The position numbers were made by a program, and so were the translations under genes. A DNA stretch of 64,000 nucleotides, from NCBI GenBank assembly GCA_036850595.1, contig CM072161.1, positions 15,519,812 through 15,583,811 of the forward strand, written 5' to 3'. The notes below the pieces were generated by a model, which worked only from the letters and a program-made list of their open reading frames with translations, was not told the DNA's origin and searched no databases. This document shows positions 24,061 through 37,800 of this stretch, in pieces; position 1 is the stretch's first letter; every line of letters starts with the position of its first letter. This DNA is from Rhyacichthys aspro. Lineage: Eukaryota > Chordata > Actinopteri > Gobiiformes > Rhyacichthyidae.

Positions 24061-25640
24061 GCATTTGGTCTGAAGAGAGCAGATTCGACACATAGATTGC
24101 CGGAGGTAAGTGGTACTTCGACCTCTTTGCCGATTTATTTTTTCCTCTGAAAACGCCTATAAAAATAACTCTATAACAGTAGAATATTATGTTTAGAAAA
24201 TCCCTATCACGCCCAATGCATGATTTCAATATGTTACGAAAGTGCGGGTGCCATGGGACCGTAACCGACGTGTCCCAATTATATTTATATTGATATTATT
24301 TGTAATGTCACATCAAAATATCTCTGAAATCATTAGATAAATTAAAAACATTTGAAGTTGTTACTGTAAAATAACAACAATGACTAACGCGATTATCACT
24401 AGCGAATTAAGAAAATATATAATATCATGCAATTAGATGGCGCTGTTGAGCCAATGAATCTGTTAATGAGAACAACTAAACAACGTGATCCAAGCTGGGG
24501 TGTATTGAGCTTAATAACTATCAACTCCAGGTTTATTCTAGCGTTAAATGATCTATTTTATAGTTCTTCTATTTCTTTTCTTTTGTGAGCTGTGAACACA
24601 CTCAGAAACGTTCCTCTCATATAAAATAAGGGATTTTCATTCTGTGAGGATTATTTTATTTTTTATTAAACTGTCTACATTCAGAGAGAAGCACTCAGCC
24701 ATGTTTTGACAGATTTCATTTAATACAATGCATTTCTCATAAGGGGAATGTGCACTACTGTATTAAGTTAACGTTTCTAATCCAATAATAGCATTATATG
24801 TTATTGATATGAAAGCTTCAGCTGCTTTATTCTTATGCTGAAGTCATTCTTAGATCAGATCAGAGAGCATGGCTCACCTGTGATTAAAGACACAGCTTTG
24901 AATTGCCACTGTGTCCTCTCAATCCAACCACTGTTATCTCTGTCATAATCTCCATCTCATCTCCTCTGTTGCCAAACAGTTAATCCCTCTGGGTAACAGA
25001 ATGGCATACTATAGTGATCTGTTGATTAGATATAGACTGGATATAGACTGAATGGTGCACAAACAATAAATTATCTAAATGAAATATAAATGACATGAAA
25101 ATTAAAGAGTTATTAAACAATTAAAGAGTGACTAGTCAGATGTTTTGTGTTATTGCACAGAAATAAAAGATACAAATGAGAATAAGGTTGTTTTAATTTT
25201 TTATTTATTTTTTTTAATCAAGCTAATCAGTTAACAATGTACCAGAATTACTATTAGATTACGTCTAGGTAGAAATGCCTTCTTCTAATGAAGGGAACTT
25301 AATTATTACCAAGATGAAATACTGAAAGAAATTTCTAAGTGAAAACAAGTCCCACTGCTCAGCAACATGCCAGGTAATTGTTTCATCTGCTTGAAAATAA
25401 TCAAGGTTTTTTTTTTAAGTCTTAATTTTAGTTGAGCAACACTTTTTGGTAGAAATTTGCATAAAATTCCAAAATAGTCCATACTTTAATGTAAATTCTG
25501 GCCTCAAACAGACAAACGCTCGGTGAATTCATTTAGTACAGATAAAAGTACATTATATTCCACACTATTCCTGGGGTAGGCCTTTAATTTGTGTCAGCAA
25601 ACTGCTTTGTTTACCTCCGGCACACATACGGTTAATCGGG
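24061..25640. other. Intergenic region between divergent nsrp1 and ssh2
   Basis: This AT-rich stretch holds no coding exon or RNA gene that I recognise. Its ends carry the two promoters. Confidence 0.55.
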
Positions 25641-25660
25641 ATTGACCTGCTCGTAGTAGC

Positions 25661-25672
25661 TGCGCATGCGCA
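25661..25672. promoter_or_regulatory. ssh2: NRF1 palindrome in ssh2 promoter
   Basis: TGCGCATGCGCA is a perfect NRF1 site, about 185 bp before the ssh2 start codon. A second near-match, TGCGCATGCGT, is at 26071-26081 inside intron 1. The surrounding 25.65-25.92 kb is CpG-rich. Confidence 0.6.
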
Positions 25673-25855
25673 AGAGACGCTCACAGAGGAAACAGCCGGG
25701 GAGTAGTCAAACAGACTGTGGAGCGGGGAGAAAGAAGGAGGAAAGGCCAGAGAAGACAGACAGCCCGAGTTTGGTTGGCTTTTCTCGTTTTCGGGACCAT
25801 TATGCTCGTCTCTCCGCCGTCGCTCGCTCTCAGGTGTCCGCTTCCCGGTCGCTGA

Positions 25856-28800
25856 ATGGCGCTGGTTACCGTGCAGCGTTCACCGACCCCCAGCACCAGC
25901 TCCAGCCCCTGTGTTTCGGTAAGAACTGTCTTTATTGAAGCTCCATCAACAGAATATGATCGTCAACATTGCACTGATACATCACCGCTGTCCCGAGTCA
26001 TTTCAGATATGAAGTGTGTCCTCATTTTATCGGCTGCCCACTGTCATAAAGTGCCTTGCCTTTGTGCTCCTGCGCATGCGTGAACTGTAGCCGTTGATTT
26101 TCTTTTTTTATAATATCGCCTTTTTGATTTGCAATAGGTGAACTTTTAAAGATGACTTTGACATGGTTCATTACTAAGGACCAATATTAACCAAGTAATC
26201 CGCCAAATTTGAGCAAAAAACATTTTCTCCTTTTCATTTTACTTGTGTGTTGACATGTAGCACTTGCAGATTTCCGCTTGTCCCAAAAATTCAAAATATC
26301 TGATGGCTACCAAATGCTATTCAAGCCAAATGGTTAGCCCTGTGCCACATATGGTTTATATTAGGTCATAAGTGATTATTAAAGCTTGAAAACCGTCTTC
26401 TTGAAGTCAGGCAAATGGTTTCAAGCACTTCCGCTCTTAATAAGCACCTTGTGACATGCATGAATGTGGTATTTCTGTTGTAATGTTGTGTAAACGGTCT
26501 AGGTATGTAAACCCGTGAACATGTGTTTTTCTACCATCTCTGTCTCTCTTCAGATTGTGCATTGTCTCTTCTCCCCTGAATGCCAGTTGTATCTTGTTTA
26601 CATGTCTCAGTCTGCCCTTCTGCCTCTGTCTGTTTGTCAGTGTTGAAGAAAGGAGTGGAGAGCAGCTCATGCAAAGCAGAAGGCAGGTGGTTTCCTGTTG
26701 CGGCTGTATCTGCTCTTATTGTTCGAACAGGGAACTCCATCAGATAGTGAGAGTCAGGAAGTATTAGCCTCTCTGCCAATACTTTTGCATTGTATAGCTC
26801 TATGCCATTGTCATATGACTCAAACAAGAGCAATCATAAATATCTGATAGTCTAAGTATACTACAACACCAAATTTAGATTCTATATAAGCTTCTTTTTA
26901 GATCAGGGTTCTTTCACAATCACTAGTATCACCTCCATATTTGTGTTGCCATGTATTAGTCCTGCATACAAGGAGAAAAAGGGTTTTGCTGTGTCATAGA
27001 TGTTGCCATAAAGTATGTAGCCCTAAATAAACCAAATGTCAAATAAATGTCAGTATCAGTTTGGTGGCACAGTGACTATAGGTGCTCCCATTCTAATAAT
27101 TTGAATACAATATAAATTTATGATGGAGTTGAATCTAGTTTTTATAGTCAAGCATTGTTTTGTATTTGCACCAACTGATTTTCCATTCGTTAAGCACCTT
27201 TGTTTCCATTCTCCTCTCAAAGGTGCATCACAGTGCAGACAAGCCTGTAACTGAATCACTTTCCTATGTCTGTGAATCGTCCTACCTCCACTACTGTATT
27301 GTTGTCCTGTAAAGGTAGCTCAATACAATATAGAAAACAAATTGTGATGCTTGATATATTTTAATCTGACAAATTTGGTTTCAGATAAAACAGTAGCAAC
27401 CACTTTTTTAGTGTCAGGTGTGTTACTACAGCAGTAGCTAGTGACTGCATTGGTCAGAGCAGTTCACTTTGTATCCCATAAATGACATTGCGTGGATAGA
27501 GATGAGCCAGAAAGCGATGTTAATCACAGTGGAAGGAGCAGATATGTTGCTGGGTGAGGTAGAGTGCTGAAAGATTAAGTGTTTTCTTGTGGAAATATGC
27601 TTTCAAACTGGAATCCACACACATTCAGGACCGTGATAACACACACAGACACATGTCTGGTTTACTGCTTTTTGCCATCATGTGATATGTGAATTTGGGC
27701 TGGCTCACATGAAATGCCTGATGCACTTCTGTTTAGTGTGTCTGTTTTATTATAAACAAGCATAAAAGGGACACATGACTTGAAGCAGAGAAAAGAAGAG
27801 GTCCGGACATTTAAATATCTTGACTCTAGATCGAAACTTGTGAATGAAACCTTACTTGGATTTTCCCTATTCCATCATTTGCACAGATTATTTCCATAGA
27901 ATTTGGAACACTCCTTTCCTATTTTCATGTATGTAAAATAACTCCACCTGAAGAATACGTGTATCCTCCAATCTGACGCAAATACATTGTTGAAGCACAA
28001 TAACTGGTGATCTTGTATTTGTGTCAAGACATGTCATAGAAACATGTGACTCTTATCAGAAACACTCCAGGAAATTATCATTTTAAACATAGACAGAAAA
28101 AAGACTTAAAACATATTTGAAAAATCTGTACTGATAGGGTTAAACAAAATGCAAATAAAAACCTAACCTAATACCACTTACTGCTGAAATATTACAACAG
28201 TGGTGCAGCCTTGGTTTATTCTGAAGGAGGAAGCATTTTGAAGCTGTTTCTGCTTTCAGCTATCTCTTTTCAAATACTTTGTGACAGATTGTTGTTACAG
28301 GGCATTTCTGTGGTCACACCAATAAATATAACTGAATACAATTGGATTTTGAATTTTTGAAACACAACCAAACCCAATGTGTGATGTTTTATAATTGTTG
28401 TACTCAGTGTAACATCCTGAGTGCATTAACCTGTTTTATGTTGTTACATATGTTTTGACAGGACCTTATTACATTACTTTAGATAACAGTGTCCACTTTT
28501 TCTACATTTTCCACAGTTTCTCCTTTTCCTAATAATCTTTTTTAATGCTTTTGTAATGTTGTCAAGTCAAACTTAGCCTACTGGATTTTTGTCTCTCACA
28601 AATCCCTTTGAATTAAATTTATTTAAACGTAATTTAGATTTCTTCTATTGATTGTGCCCCATTTGTCTCTAAATATGAATCATGACAGGCCTACCTTAAA
28701 CGGACTAGTGTTCAAAATCAGTTTCCTCTTAGTCTTACACACATTACTATTCTTAGATAGAATACTTTTCTGATGCTGCTCATAATTATAATGTTTGAAT

Positions 28801-31800
28801 GTGTCAGTCTGTCTTAAGGACTGTGCAGACTTGATTTTATAATCTTCCTTATTTTATCTCTTCAGGAGTCCGGCAGCGGGGAGGATGACCGTCGTTCACA
28901 GCCACGCAGGTAAGACTCCATTTCATCACTTTTATTTCTGTGACCCAAGGGTGAAACATTACAATATCACAAACATGGCGTTCAAACAAACAAACTCAAA
29001 TCAGAAATAATTTATTACTAAAGATGGCATGTGTAGTTTTTAAAATATAGAGATTTGAGCCTTGTTGAGGATAATATGTCTGACCCTGAAGACTCACTGC
29101 TTTTGTGTTTTACCCATACTGTGTGTCCTTTTATGCCTCAGGTGTTGAAGTGAAGGCAGGAATCTAGTTTGCCTTGTTTCCTTCAACTTAAGTTACAACT
29201 ATTTGGCTCCAGCAGCAGATATCGACAGCCCTCCTGTACCTCCCGCTGTGTTTGTTTGCTCTGGACCCAAACCAGCTGTAGATGTTACTTCTCACTTGTT
29301 TTATCTGGCCTTAAAAGCACATCAAAGCTCTGCAAAGCTTGTCTTGTCGGATAAGTTTTGTGAGTGTCCTGTAGAGGGCAGCAGGGTCTCTGAGAGCGGC
29401 CTGCACTATGTGGGTCAGGAGAGCTGCTCTGCTGATCCTGGGACAGATCTGAGGCCACTCCCAAGTCGGGTCTGTCTGGTCATTGGAGCTGTGCACTATG
29501 AAACTGAGAGGGCAGTCTGTATTTGTGCAGCTGGGAGTGAAATCTATATTCACACACCGAGGCTGCATAAGAGTGTGTACACAACGATAAAAGCTAAATT
29601 AAATGCCATTTTGATTTATTGCCAGATTATTTAACTGGGCTATTTATTCGTACAAAGGATTAGATCATTGTTTGATCACATTTCTTCATGAGCCATCTTT
29701 TTACCTTTAAATTAGCTATTATTTTTCTAAACCTGTCTTTCACATTTTTTTTACTGAGCCACAAAACTTAAAATGCCAAACAAATCATAACCAGACTTCT
29801 ACAGAAGGAGATATACTTGCTGTTTATACATGACATCTGCGTGTAAGTTTGGACTTTCTGTGGTGCATGTCATAAAAATTAACACAAGGTGTGTGCGACT
29901 AAGGATCACGGTAGTGTTGTAGGGGTCATGTGACCACATATAACAACGTGAGAGCACATCCACAGGTGAAAGTTTTAAAGGAAGGTTGATTGTCCAGAAT
30001 TACAGGCCTCTGCATATTCACAAAACAAGTCTCTTTACTGTTGATGTTGTTGAGTGACAAAACCAAACAAGTGACGCAGTAATGTGGAGTTGTACGTTGT
30101 GTTAAATCTGTGCTGTTCCCTCTGATTGGTCAGTTTAGAAAATGACCGCAGGGTAATAGAAAGTTTTAATTGATGAACTTTGAATTTATGGATTTAATTT
30201 TTGCCACATACATCATGGCAAACATCCAAGTATCAAGTTTGTGGCGACCTGCAATTTGAGAAACACTGCTTTGACCTAAACTACGCCTTTGCAAACCCAG
30301 TATAGTATTCTATTGTCCTGTTGGAATTATCAAGCTGTAATCGTGGTGATGCAGGAAACTAAAAAACGTTGTAGCTCAGCATTGGTTGAGTTTATGGAGA
30401 TGCGTCAGAAGTCTCCAGTGGAGCCACTGACGTCAGCGGCCTCATCTCTCAAACACAGGTGGTGGCATCCAGAGTGGAGCGCTGATGCTGTCTGTCGCTG
30501 TATTAAGTAGGCACCGCTGCGCTGCTGCTGATTAAAGCCTGCGACGTCCGCTGAGCATTGACGTCACTGAGGACACACAGAAGGGAATCAAGGAGAGAAT
30601 TCATTCTAATGCTTTTTGTTTAGTTTTATAAGACACAGACCGCAAGGCTTCTCCACTCGTATGAGCTTCCTACTGTTGTATAAAGTAGTTACACTGTCTC
30701 TGACAGATTGATTAGACTGTAAAAATCAGGCCTGATTTTTTTCATACTCGTTCATAAATCTGCTCTACTGCTGAAATAACAGATACTAATCAATTGGACA
30801 CACACTTTAAATAAAAAGTCAAAAGTGAATGATAAAAGCCATGGGCGTGCTCTGTCAGGGATGGAGTAATGGGATTCAAAAACTGTTTTTATAAATCACT
30901 AGCTGATCAGAAACAGATGCCTATGAGCGTATCACATCATTTTTTGTTAATGCTGGCTTGTTCAGTAATGTTAATCTTGTGTATCTCTTTAAGCTGCAAT
31001 AAAAGTGTGGCTTTATTTCATTTTCATGCCGTAAAAGACTAGTGCTGTTCACTGCAGGGCATCAGATGTAGATTTATTTAAAATTCATACAAGCAACGAG
31101 GAGCTATATTCTGAAACATCTTTCAATACAACATTGTTTAAATTCCTCAAATGCCGAGTATTCATCTCTGTGCATGAATGCCACTGTTTTCCTGCCAAGC
31201 AGCACGTCCGTTCATATAAGTATAAATCCCGTGTTGTTTTTGTGAACTGGTTCCAGTGAAAACAGTGGTTAAACCAGGGGCTTTAGCACAGTTATATTTT
31301 GATTAAATTAAGATTATGCTACTGTAAAATCTCAGGCCTAGTTTTACTGCCCTGAGAGTAGTTCGCTCACTTTGTCCCTCCAAAAGTCCAGTGTAAATGT
31401 GTGAGTCCATTAATGGAGAAACTGGTCTGTATATTAAAGTAACACTATGTGCACTTAAGATGAAAAATGAAAAATAATATTATTCATCTGATTGTGGATC
31501 ATTTTAACACTTAAAGGCTAAAAATGTTATTTCCATTGTCCATTTTACTGCCCTCCAAGTTCCTGTATCCATTTTGGTTCTGGACCATCTTAATCTTAGT
31601 AGTGAGTCCTAAATACTACAGATAAACACCTCTGCAGTTGTTTGTTTGTTTGTTGTGTGACTTGGCAAGAAGCTGCAGACCATGTATTCGCTCAACCCTC
31701 TTTGAAATCCATCCCATAAATTGAAACCATGAGGCCTCAGCAAACAGCGTTACTTCATCTAAGGTCAAGTTCACATGTCGCCAGAAGTCTCCCTTTTTGA

Positions 31801-34800
31801 TTTCACAACCTTTTTCCGTTGTTGTTGTTGCTATTGCTGTGTGTTACTGGCAGTGCTAAATTAGGTGTCAGGTGTCCGTGCCGACTGGTGAGAAATTTCC
31901 CTGAAGGCTCCAGATGTGGTTACACAACGTCATGCCTCACTCTTTCAGCAGCGTGCTCCAGACAACACACATGATCAGTGTGTGACATGGACTCTCTTCG
32001 GAGGACACTCCTCTGGAGCCTGAGGCGTAATTAAAGCTTAATCACTGCAGACGCTGTCATGGAGTACACAATAACAGGAAACAATCACAAATGATGATTT
32101 CATATTACCACCATTTAAAAAGAACACTTTGAGTTTTGACCCTCCGAGGCTGCTGTAATTTAAACTGGCTTCCGAAGAACAAAAAATGGAGGAATAAAAC
32201 AGGCTCTGATTTAAATTATATGGCATTTAATGAAAGAAGTCTGTTCCTGAATTGCCAAGTCTTACAAACTGATTACTTAAAAAGAAAGGAACCCTGAAAT
32301 ATTTTGTCTTTTATCTCTGACAATAATACATTTTTATGAATGACAAAAGCATTTAATGTCCAAAGTAAAGTATGTGATTAGTTCTGTTTAGTGAAAGGGA
32401 TCAACAAGGATAAAAATAGGAGTCAAATAATTGGTAATTTCCTGTCTACATTGTAATGTGGGCCTGTGTTTTTGTTTCAGAGAAGTTTAACAGCCATTTC
32501 CTCAGTAGGAGAGAGGTTCACTCCAAGTCAGTCTAAGAATGGAGTTGCATAAACGTAAGGTCAAATAGTCAAGATGTACTCAAATCGACGGGAGCATGAC
32601 AGTCGCTGTGACATAACTAAGAGCGGTGCCCTTCTTGGATCAAACACTTTCTTTAAGCAAATAAACTGATTTATCACCAGGGTTTTCAGGTCAGGTACAA
32701 CATCAAATACATTATGTTCTTTCTCATGGACCCTGTAAACTTTTGACTTCTGGTTTTAGTCCATAGATATTTAAATGATTTATGTTTTAGCCTGCATCAG
32801 AGTGGACACATAAAATAAAATGATCATGAGCAGGGTTTCAGAAGAAATGGGTAAAAGTATTTGCACTTCACAAATGGTCGTAAACATGCATGACTTTGTT
32901 ATTCATGCTTTGTCTCTTGATGGCCCTATTGTGTACAGTTAGTGGAAATTATTCACTGTAATAGTCATAGGTTTAACACTAAGTGAGACAAGAGGTGCTT
33001 TTTAAAACGTTTATCCTGTCAGTCATGTGTTTAGTGCGTATTTTAGTCCTGGTTCCTCCTTGAATTTAGCTCTGGATCAATCCTATTTCAAAATAAAAGC
33101 TTCTGTGAATGTTTCAGTGAAATATGGCTGTTAGCTGAGGTACATCAGAGGCTGTATGATGTTGACCCGCAGTGTGTTGTTGACTGGTGTGTCTGGTACA
33201 TGGCTCTGTAGTAACGCTCCGGACTGCGCCATTGGACCAAGTGCGCGTGGCTCCGCCTCCCGCAGCACTGTTTTCTGTGGATCACCGCAGCGCGCCGCAG
33301 ACGCATGAACCACAGTGGGATGTTTGGACGCACCTGCCCTGCCCCGGACTGTTTACTGTTAGAGTAAAGACTGAAACACTGACCAAGATTTTTAAAGTGA
33401 ATCATTTAAATTACGTTAATAGCTCTGGACTTCGTCGAGTCGTGATATCATCTCATCAAGTCGCGATGTCTTCTCGAGGCTAAATATCAAAGTTATTCCT
33501 TCTCCGCGTTCGCTTTCACGGTCCTCAACCTTTGGCTCTCCGCTCGACCCGGTTGCACCGATGCCTCCCGGTGTTGTGACCGCCCCTCGGAGCTCTTCAG
33601 CCGGCTGCTTCTGCGTCTGCTGCAGCGCCGTGAAGATGCCGTATTTCACCGACAACTCTGTCTTTTCTCAAGGAGAGATAAATCAGCTGTAAGTCAAATA
33701 AATGCAGTGTCCTCTTAGTTAAACGATGCTGTTAATTCTCCTTGATATCGTCTAGTTCAGTGTATAATTAAAACTATGTGATGATGAGGTATGATGAAGG
33801 CATGTGGTTTTCCATAGTGACTCTATGTGAAGGATGTGACACAGTAGTTTAGTTGAGTGTTGTTCAGTGAGCGTGACATGTTTCCTTCCTGCTGCTCCTG
33901 ATGCAGCCACATCTCTGATTCAGCTCATCTGCTTTGGTCTTTTCTTTTTGTCTCAGGTGTACCGTAGGTGTGTCTTATGGCAGGACAGAATAATGGTACA
34001 CACTGTACCCAAAGCTGATAGTTTATGAATCAGACATTGTGTTCAAGCTACAGACAAACTATCGATAAAATGTGATGTCCTGGGAACACACCATTTTTTG
34101 TTGGTTTGACCTAAACATGAAGGCTTTTTGCTTGTCAGTTTTCAGTAGTTTGTGTTTGCATCATCACTCTGTATGTGTACATCTCACCTGTCTATCTTCA
34201 TTTAGTTAAATCATCTGGAAAGCCTCAAAGCTGTGGCACGAAGTTCTTTCGTCACAGATGCCGGCTCAGTGACAAAGCTGACAATGAAAAAACGTCAGAG
34301 TAGCGTAAAAATTGAAGGAATGCTTTATGTAGTCCAAGTCCATTATATAACTATTGTTCTCCGAGCGGTAGATCCAAGCAGCTTTGTGCAGCTGCTTATT
34401 TCTTGCCAGCTTATGTGCCATAAAGTCTTCTGAATGACTAAAGCTGTAATTACAACTTCTGTCAACACACAAATAAAGAGTTTATTGGTCTGCCATAACA
34501 TGAGAGGTAAGAAATGCAGAGAGAAGAGATTAGTATGTCCACGCACTGCTGCCATTTCATAACTGAGTCCAGTACAGTTAAGCCGGCACGTTATTGGCAC
34601 TGGTCATCTGCCTTCAGCTCATAAGTGATGTAATTATTGTTTGATGTTTGTCTAGGATGTGATGAGAATTAAGTAACAAAACAGAACATTAGATCTCCTG
34701 TATGAAAGCAAAATACACCGGGCTTATGACTTTTCTAAACTTATTTTTATCACTGCAAAACCAGCCACGCTGAAGCCTGACTGTTAAACATAAAATATGA

Positions 34801-37800
34801 ACTTTGTTTGTGCTTTTCTTCTTTTTTCTAGCATCAGTGAAAGTTTCCTGACAGTTAAAGGAGCTGCCCTCTTCTTACCTCGAGGAAATGGCTCCTCTCC
34901 CTCTTCAGGCTCCCGCTTCTCACAGCTCCGCAGCAAGCATGCAGGTAAGGCCAAGGGTCTTTTTTAGTAACTTATGTTTTATACTACAGTCCACTGACCC
35001 AGGTAACAAACTCCTCATTATTATAATGTTTGCATCAGGAGACATCCAGCAGCATCTACAGACCATGTTCACGCTCCTCAGACCAGAGGACAACATCAAG
35101 CTGGTACGTTCACCACTTTATACAAGAATTATCAGTTAAAGAATCAGTTAAAATCATTTTTGTTTATTTTAACGTCAACAACTCCCTGTGTTTCTGCTCA
35201 GGCTGTTCGTTTGGAGAGTGTCCACCCTCAGATCACACGCTACATGGTGGTGGTCTCAACCAACGGCCGCCAGGACACAGAGGAGAGCGTTGTGTTGGGC
35301 ATGGACTTCAGTCCCATCGACAGGTGAGAAGAAAACAGGCATTTTGGTGCTTAATCATAAGCCAAATGAACAAAACAAAAGTGATGCTGGCATAAATATA
35401 TAAAATCATCGTTTGGGAGTGTTGCCATTTCTCTGCATGACACTCTTTACTGTTCATCAACACTCATCTGTATATCTGTGTATTAGTAATGCTGTTTATT
35501 TTTCTTTCTCCTTTCAGTTCATGTTCTGTAGGAATGGTGTTGCCTTTATGGAGTGACACATTGATTCATCTGGATGGAGATGGGTAAGATCATCCTAAAC
35601 ATGTTTATTTAGTTACAGAAACACAAACTTGTGATAAGACGGCTGACATCTCTCTTTGTGTTTCACGTCCCTCCTTTGTGCTGGCTGTCTTCTTGCTCTC
35701 AGGGGTTTCAGTGTGTCAACCGATAACAAAATCCACGTATTCAAGCCTGTGTCTGTGCAGGCCATGTGGTGAGTCATACTGCATTTATCATGACTATCAC
35801 TACACAAACGATCTATAACTATTCTTATATTGTTCATTGGCATTTACAGTGGTACCTTGTCTACTTTATGTTCTGAAATGTTGGACTGAAATATCTTCTC
35901 TCAGGTCAGCCCTGCAGTCACTCCACAAAGCATGCGAAGTGGCGCGCTGTCACAACTACTTCCCAGGCAGCCTGTTCCTCACCTGGGTCAGCTACTATCA
36001 GAGCAGAGTCTCCTCGGACCAGGCTCGAATCAACGAGTGGAATGCCATGCAGGACGTGCAGTCACACCGTGCTGATTCTCCCGTCCTCTTCTCTGATGTG
36101 TAAATAGTCACTTTTTTATTAACATCTTCTCAGTAAAGTATAGAACTCAGTTTACAAAAAGTATGGTTCCTACTGTTTCTTCAGGCCTACTGAACGAGAA
36201 CTAACAGAGCGACAGATAAAAACCAGTTTGAGGGAGATCATGATGCAGAAGGATCTTGAAAACGTTACCAGCAAAGAGGTGAGCTATTATTCTCATTCAG
36301 TTCTTCACTGCTATCTCAACAACAACAAAACCTTATAAATACTTGTACATTATTAGATTGATTCTTGTGCTGTTTGGTGACTTTGTTTTGTGCTGATAAA
36401 CTGCAGATTCGAACAGAGCTGGAAATGAGCATGACATGCAACTTGCGAGAGTTTAAGGAGTTCATCGACAATGAGATGATTGTAATACTCGGGCAGATGG
36501 ACAGTCCTACAGAGATCTTTGATCATGTTTTCTTGGTGAGTTCAACCACTGCACCACACTTCGTTGACAGAGTATTAGTTACTAAATCAAATGTACAATA
36601 ATGATACTAGATTAGGTATAATCCTTGAATATAACTTTTTTCAATTACAAGGCCCTTTACTCGAGCTTGTTTGTTTTTAATGTGCACACTCAGGCCTGTC
36701 CTGACACAGGATTTAAGCATTAAAAAGACCTGAGTCGAAATTTGTGTGTGTTTCTACAGGGATCAGAGTGGAATGCATCCAATTTGGAGGAATTGCAGAA
36801 CAGTGGGTAAGTAGAAAAACAAAACAACATAGCGGCTGTTAATGGTAAACGTAAAAGAGTAATTCTGTAAATATTACTTTTATCCTGTCTCAAACAACAT
36901 CCTCTGTGTCTTTTTCCACTCAGCGTTCAGTACATCTTGAATGTAACCAGAGAGATTGACAACTTTTTCCCTGGCATGTTTGAGTACCACAACATCCGTG
37001 TTTATGATGAGGAGGCCACTGATCTTCTAGCCTATTGGAACGACACGTACAAGTTTATCACAAGGGCCAAGTGAGTTTTTAATAACACTTTCACCTCCTT
37101 TATATGTCATCTTTGTGACCTAGCTCCTAAAACCTGTGTAAACACTGACTGTTCTTTCTTCACCAGGAAAGCAGGGTCCAAATGTCTGGTGCACTGTAAA
37201 ATGGGAATAAGTCGCTCTGCTGCCACAGTGATCGCATATGCCATGAAAGAGTACGGCTGGGAGTTGAATAAAGCTTTTGATTATGTCAAGGAGCGCCGCA
37301 CTGTGACCAAGCCCAACCCTTCCTTTATGAGACAGCTGGAGGAGTATCAGGGTATACTTATGGCCAGGTAAAGATGCCTGTCACACAGAAAATATGAGCA
37401 TGTTGCATTATCATTAGTTTTCTGACTTGTATTTCTTTTTATTTCTTCTGCAGCAAGCAAAGGCACAACAAACTGTGGCGATCTCTTTCTGATAGTGACC
37501 TGTCAGAGCACCACGAGCCACTGTCTAAGTCCTATGCCCAACCGCACAGCCTGGGCCGCTCTGACCCCCATAACCAGGCCAACAGCTCTCCTGGGCCCTC
37601 TGTTAAAGAACTGTTACAGTCATTGGGAGCTCCATCCAGCGCTGGCAAAGCAGCACTCTCCTCCAGCCGGCCCGATACCAACGTCAAGCCCAAACAGCTC
37701 AGCTCTTCCTCGGCTGAAGGGTTGACGGAGTTATCAGGTGGAGCACAAAGCCTCGAAGCTCAATCTCATTTGGCAGCTCAGATGAGTCAGCCCAGCCCTC

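Larger units (their letters stand above)
25919..34831 (+). other. ssh2: ssh2 introns 1 and 2 (long, split by a 44-nt exon)
   Basis: These introns (2.9 and 5.9 kb) hold no recognisable coding gene on either strand. A 143-codon open frame at 29203-29634 has no visible homology. The intervals of note are the CRE pair near 30.5 kb and the GC-rich alternative first exon at 33.2-33.7 kb, annotated separately. Confidence 0.6.

Noticed and set aside
29370..29383. CTCF-like CCTGTAGAGGGCAG
   Set aside because: It mismatches the consensus at position 3 and has no supporting context.
29203..29634. 143-codon open frame in ssh2 intron 2
   Set aside because: It has no recognised domain, no codon-bias support and no splice or poly(A) context.
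32481..32552. Segment with acceptor-like and donor-like ends in ssh2 intron 2
   Set aside because: It contains stops in frame with ssh2 and weak splice signals; it is probably a chance pseudo-exon.
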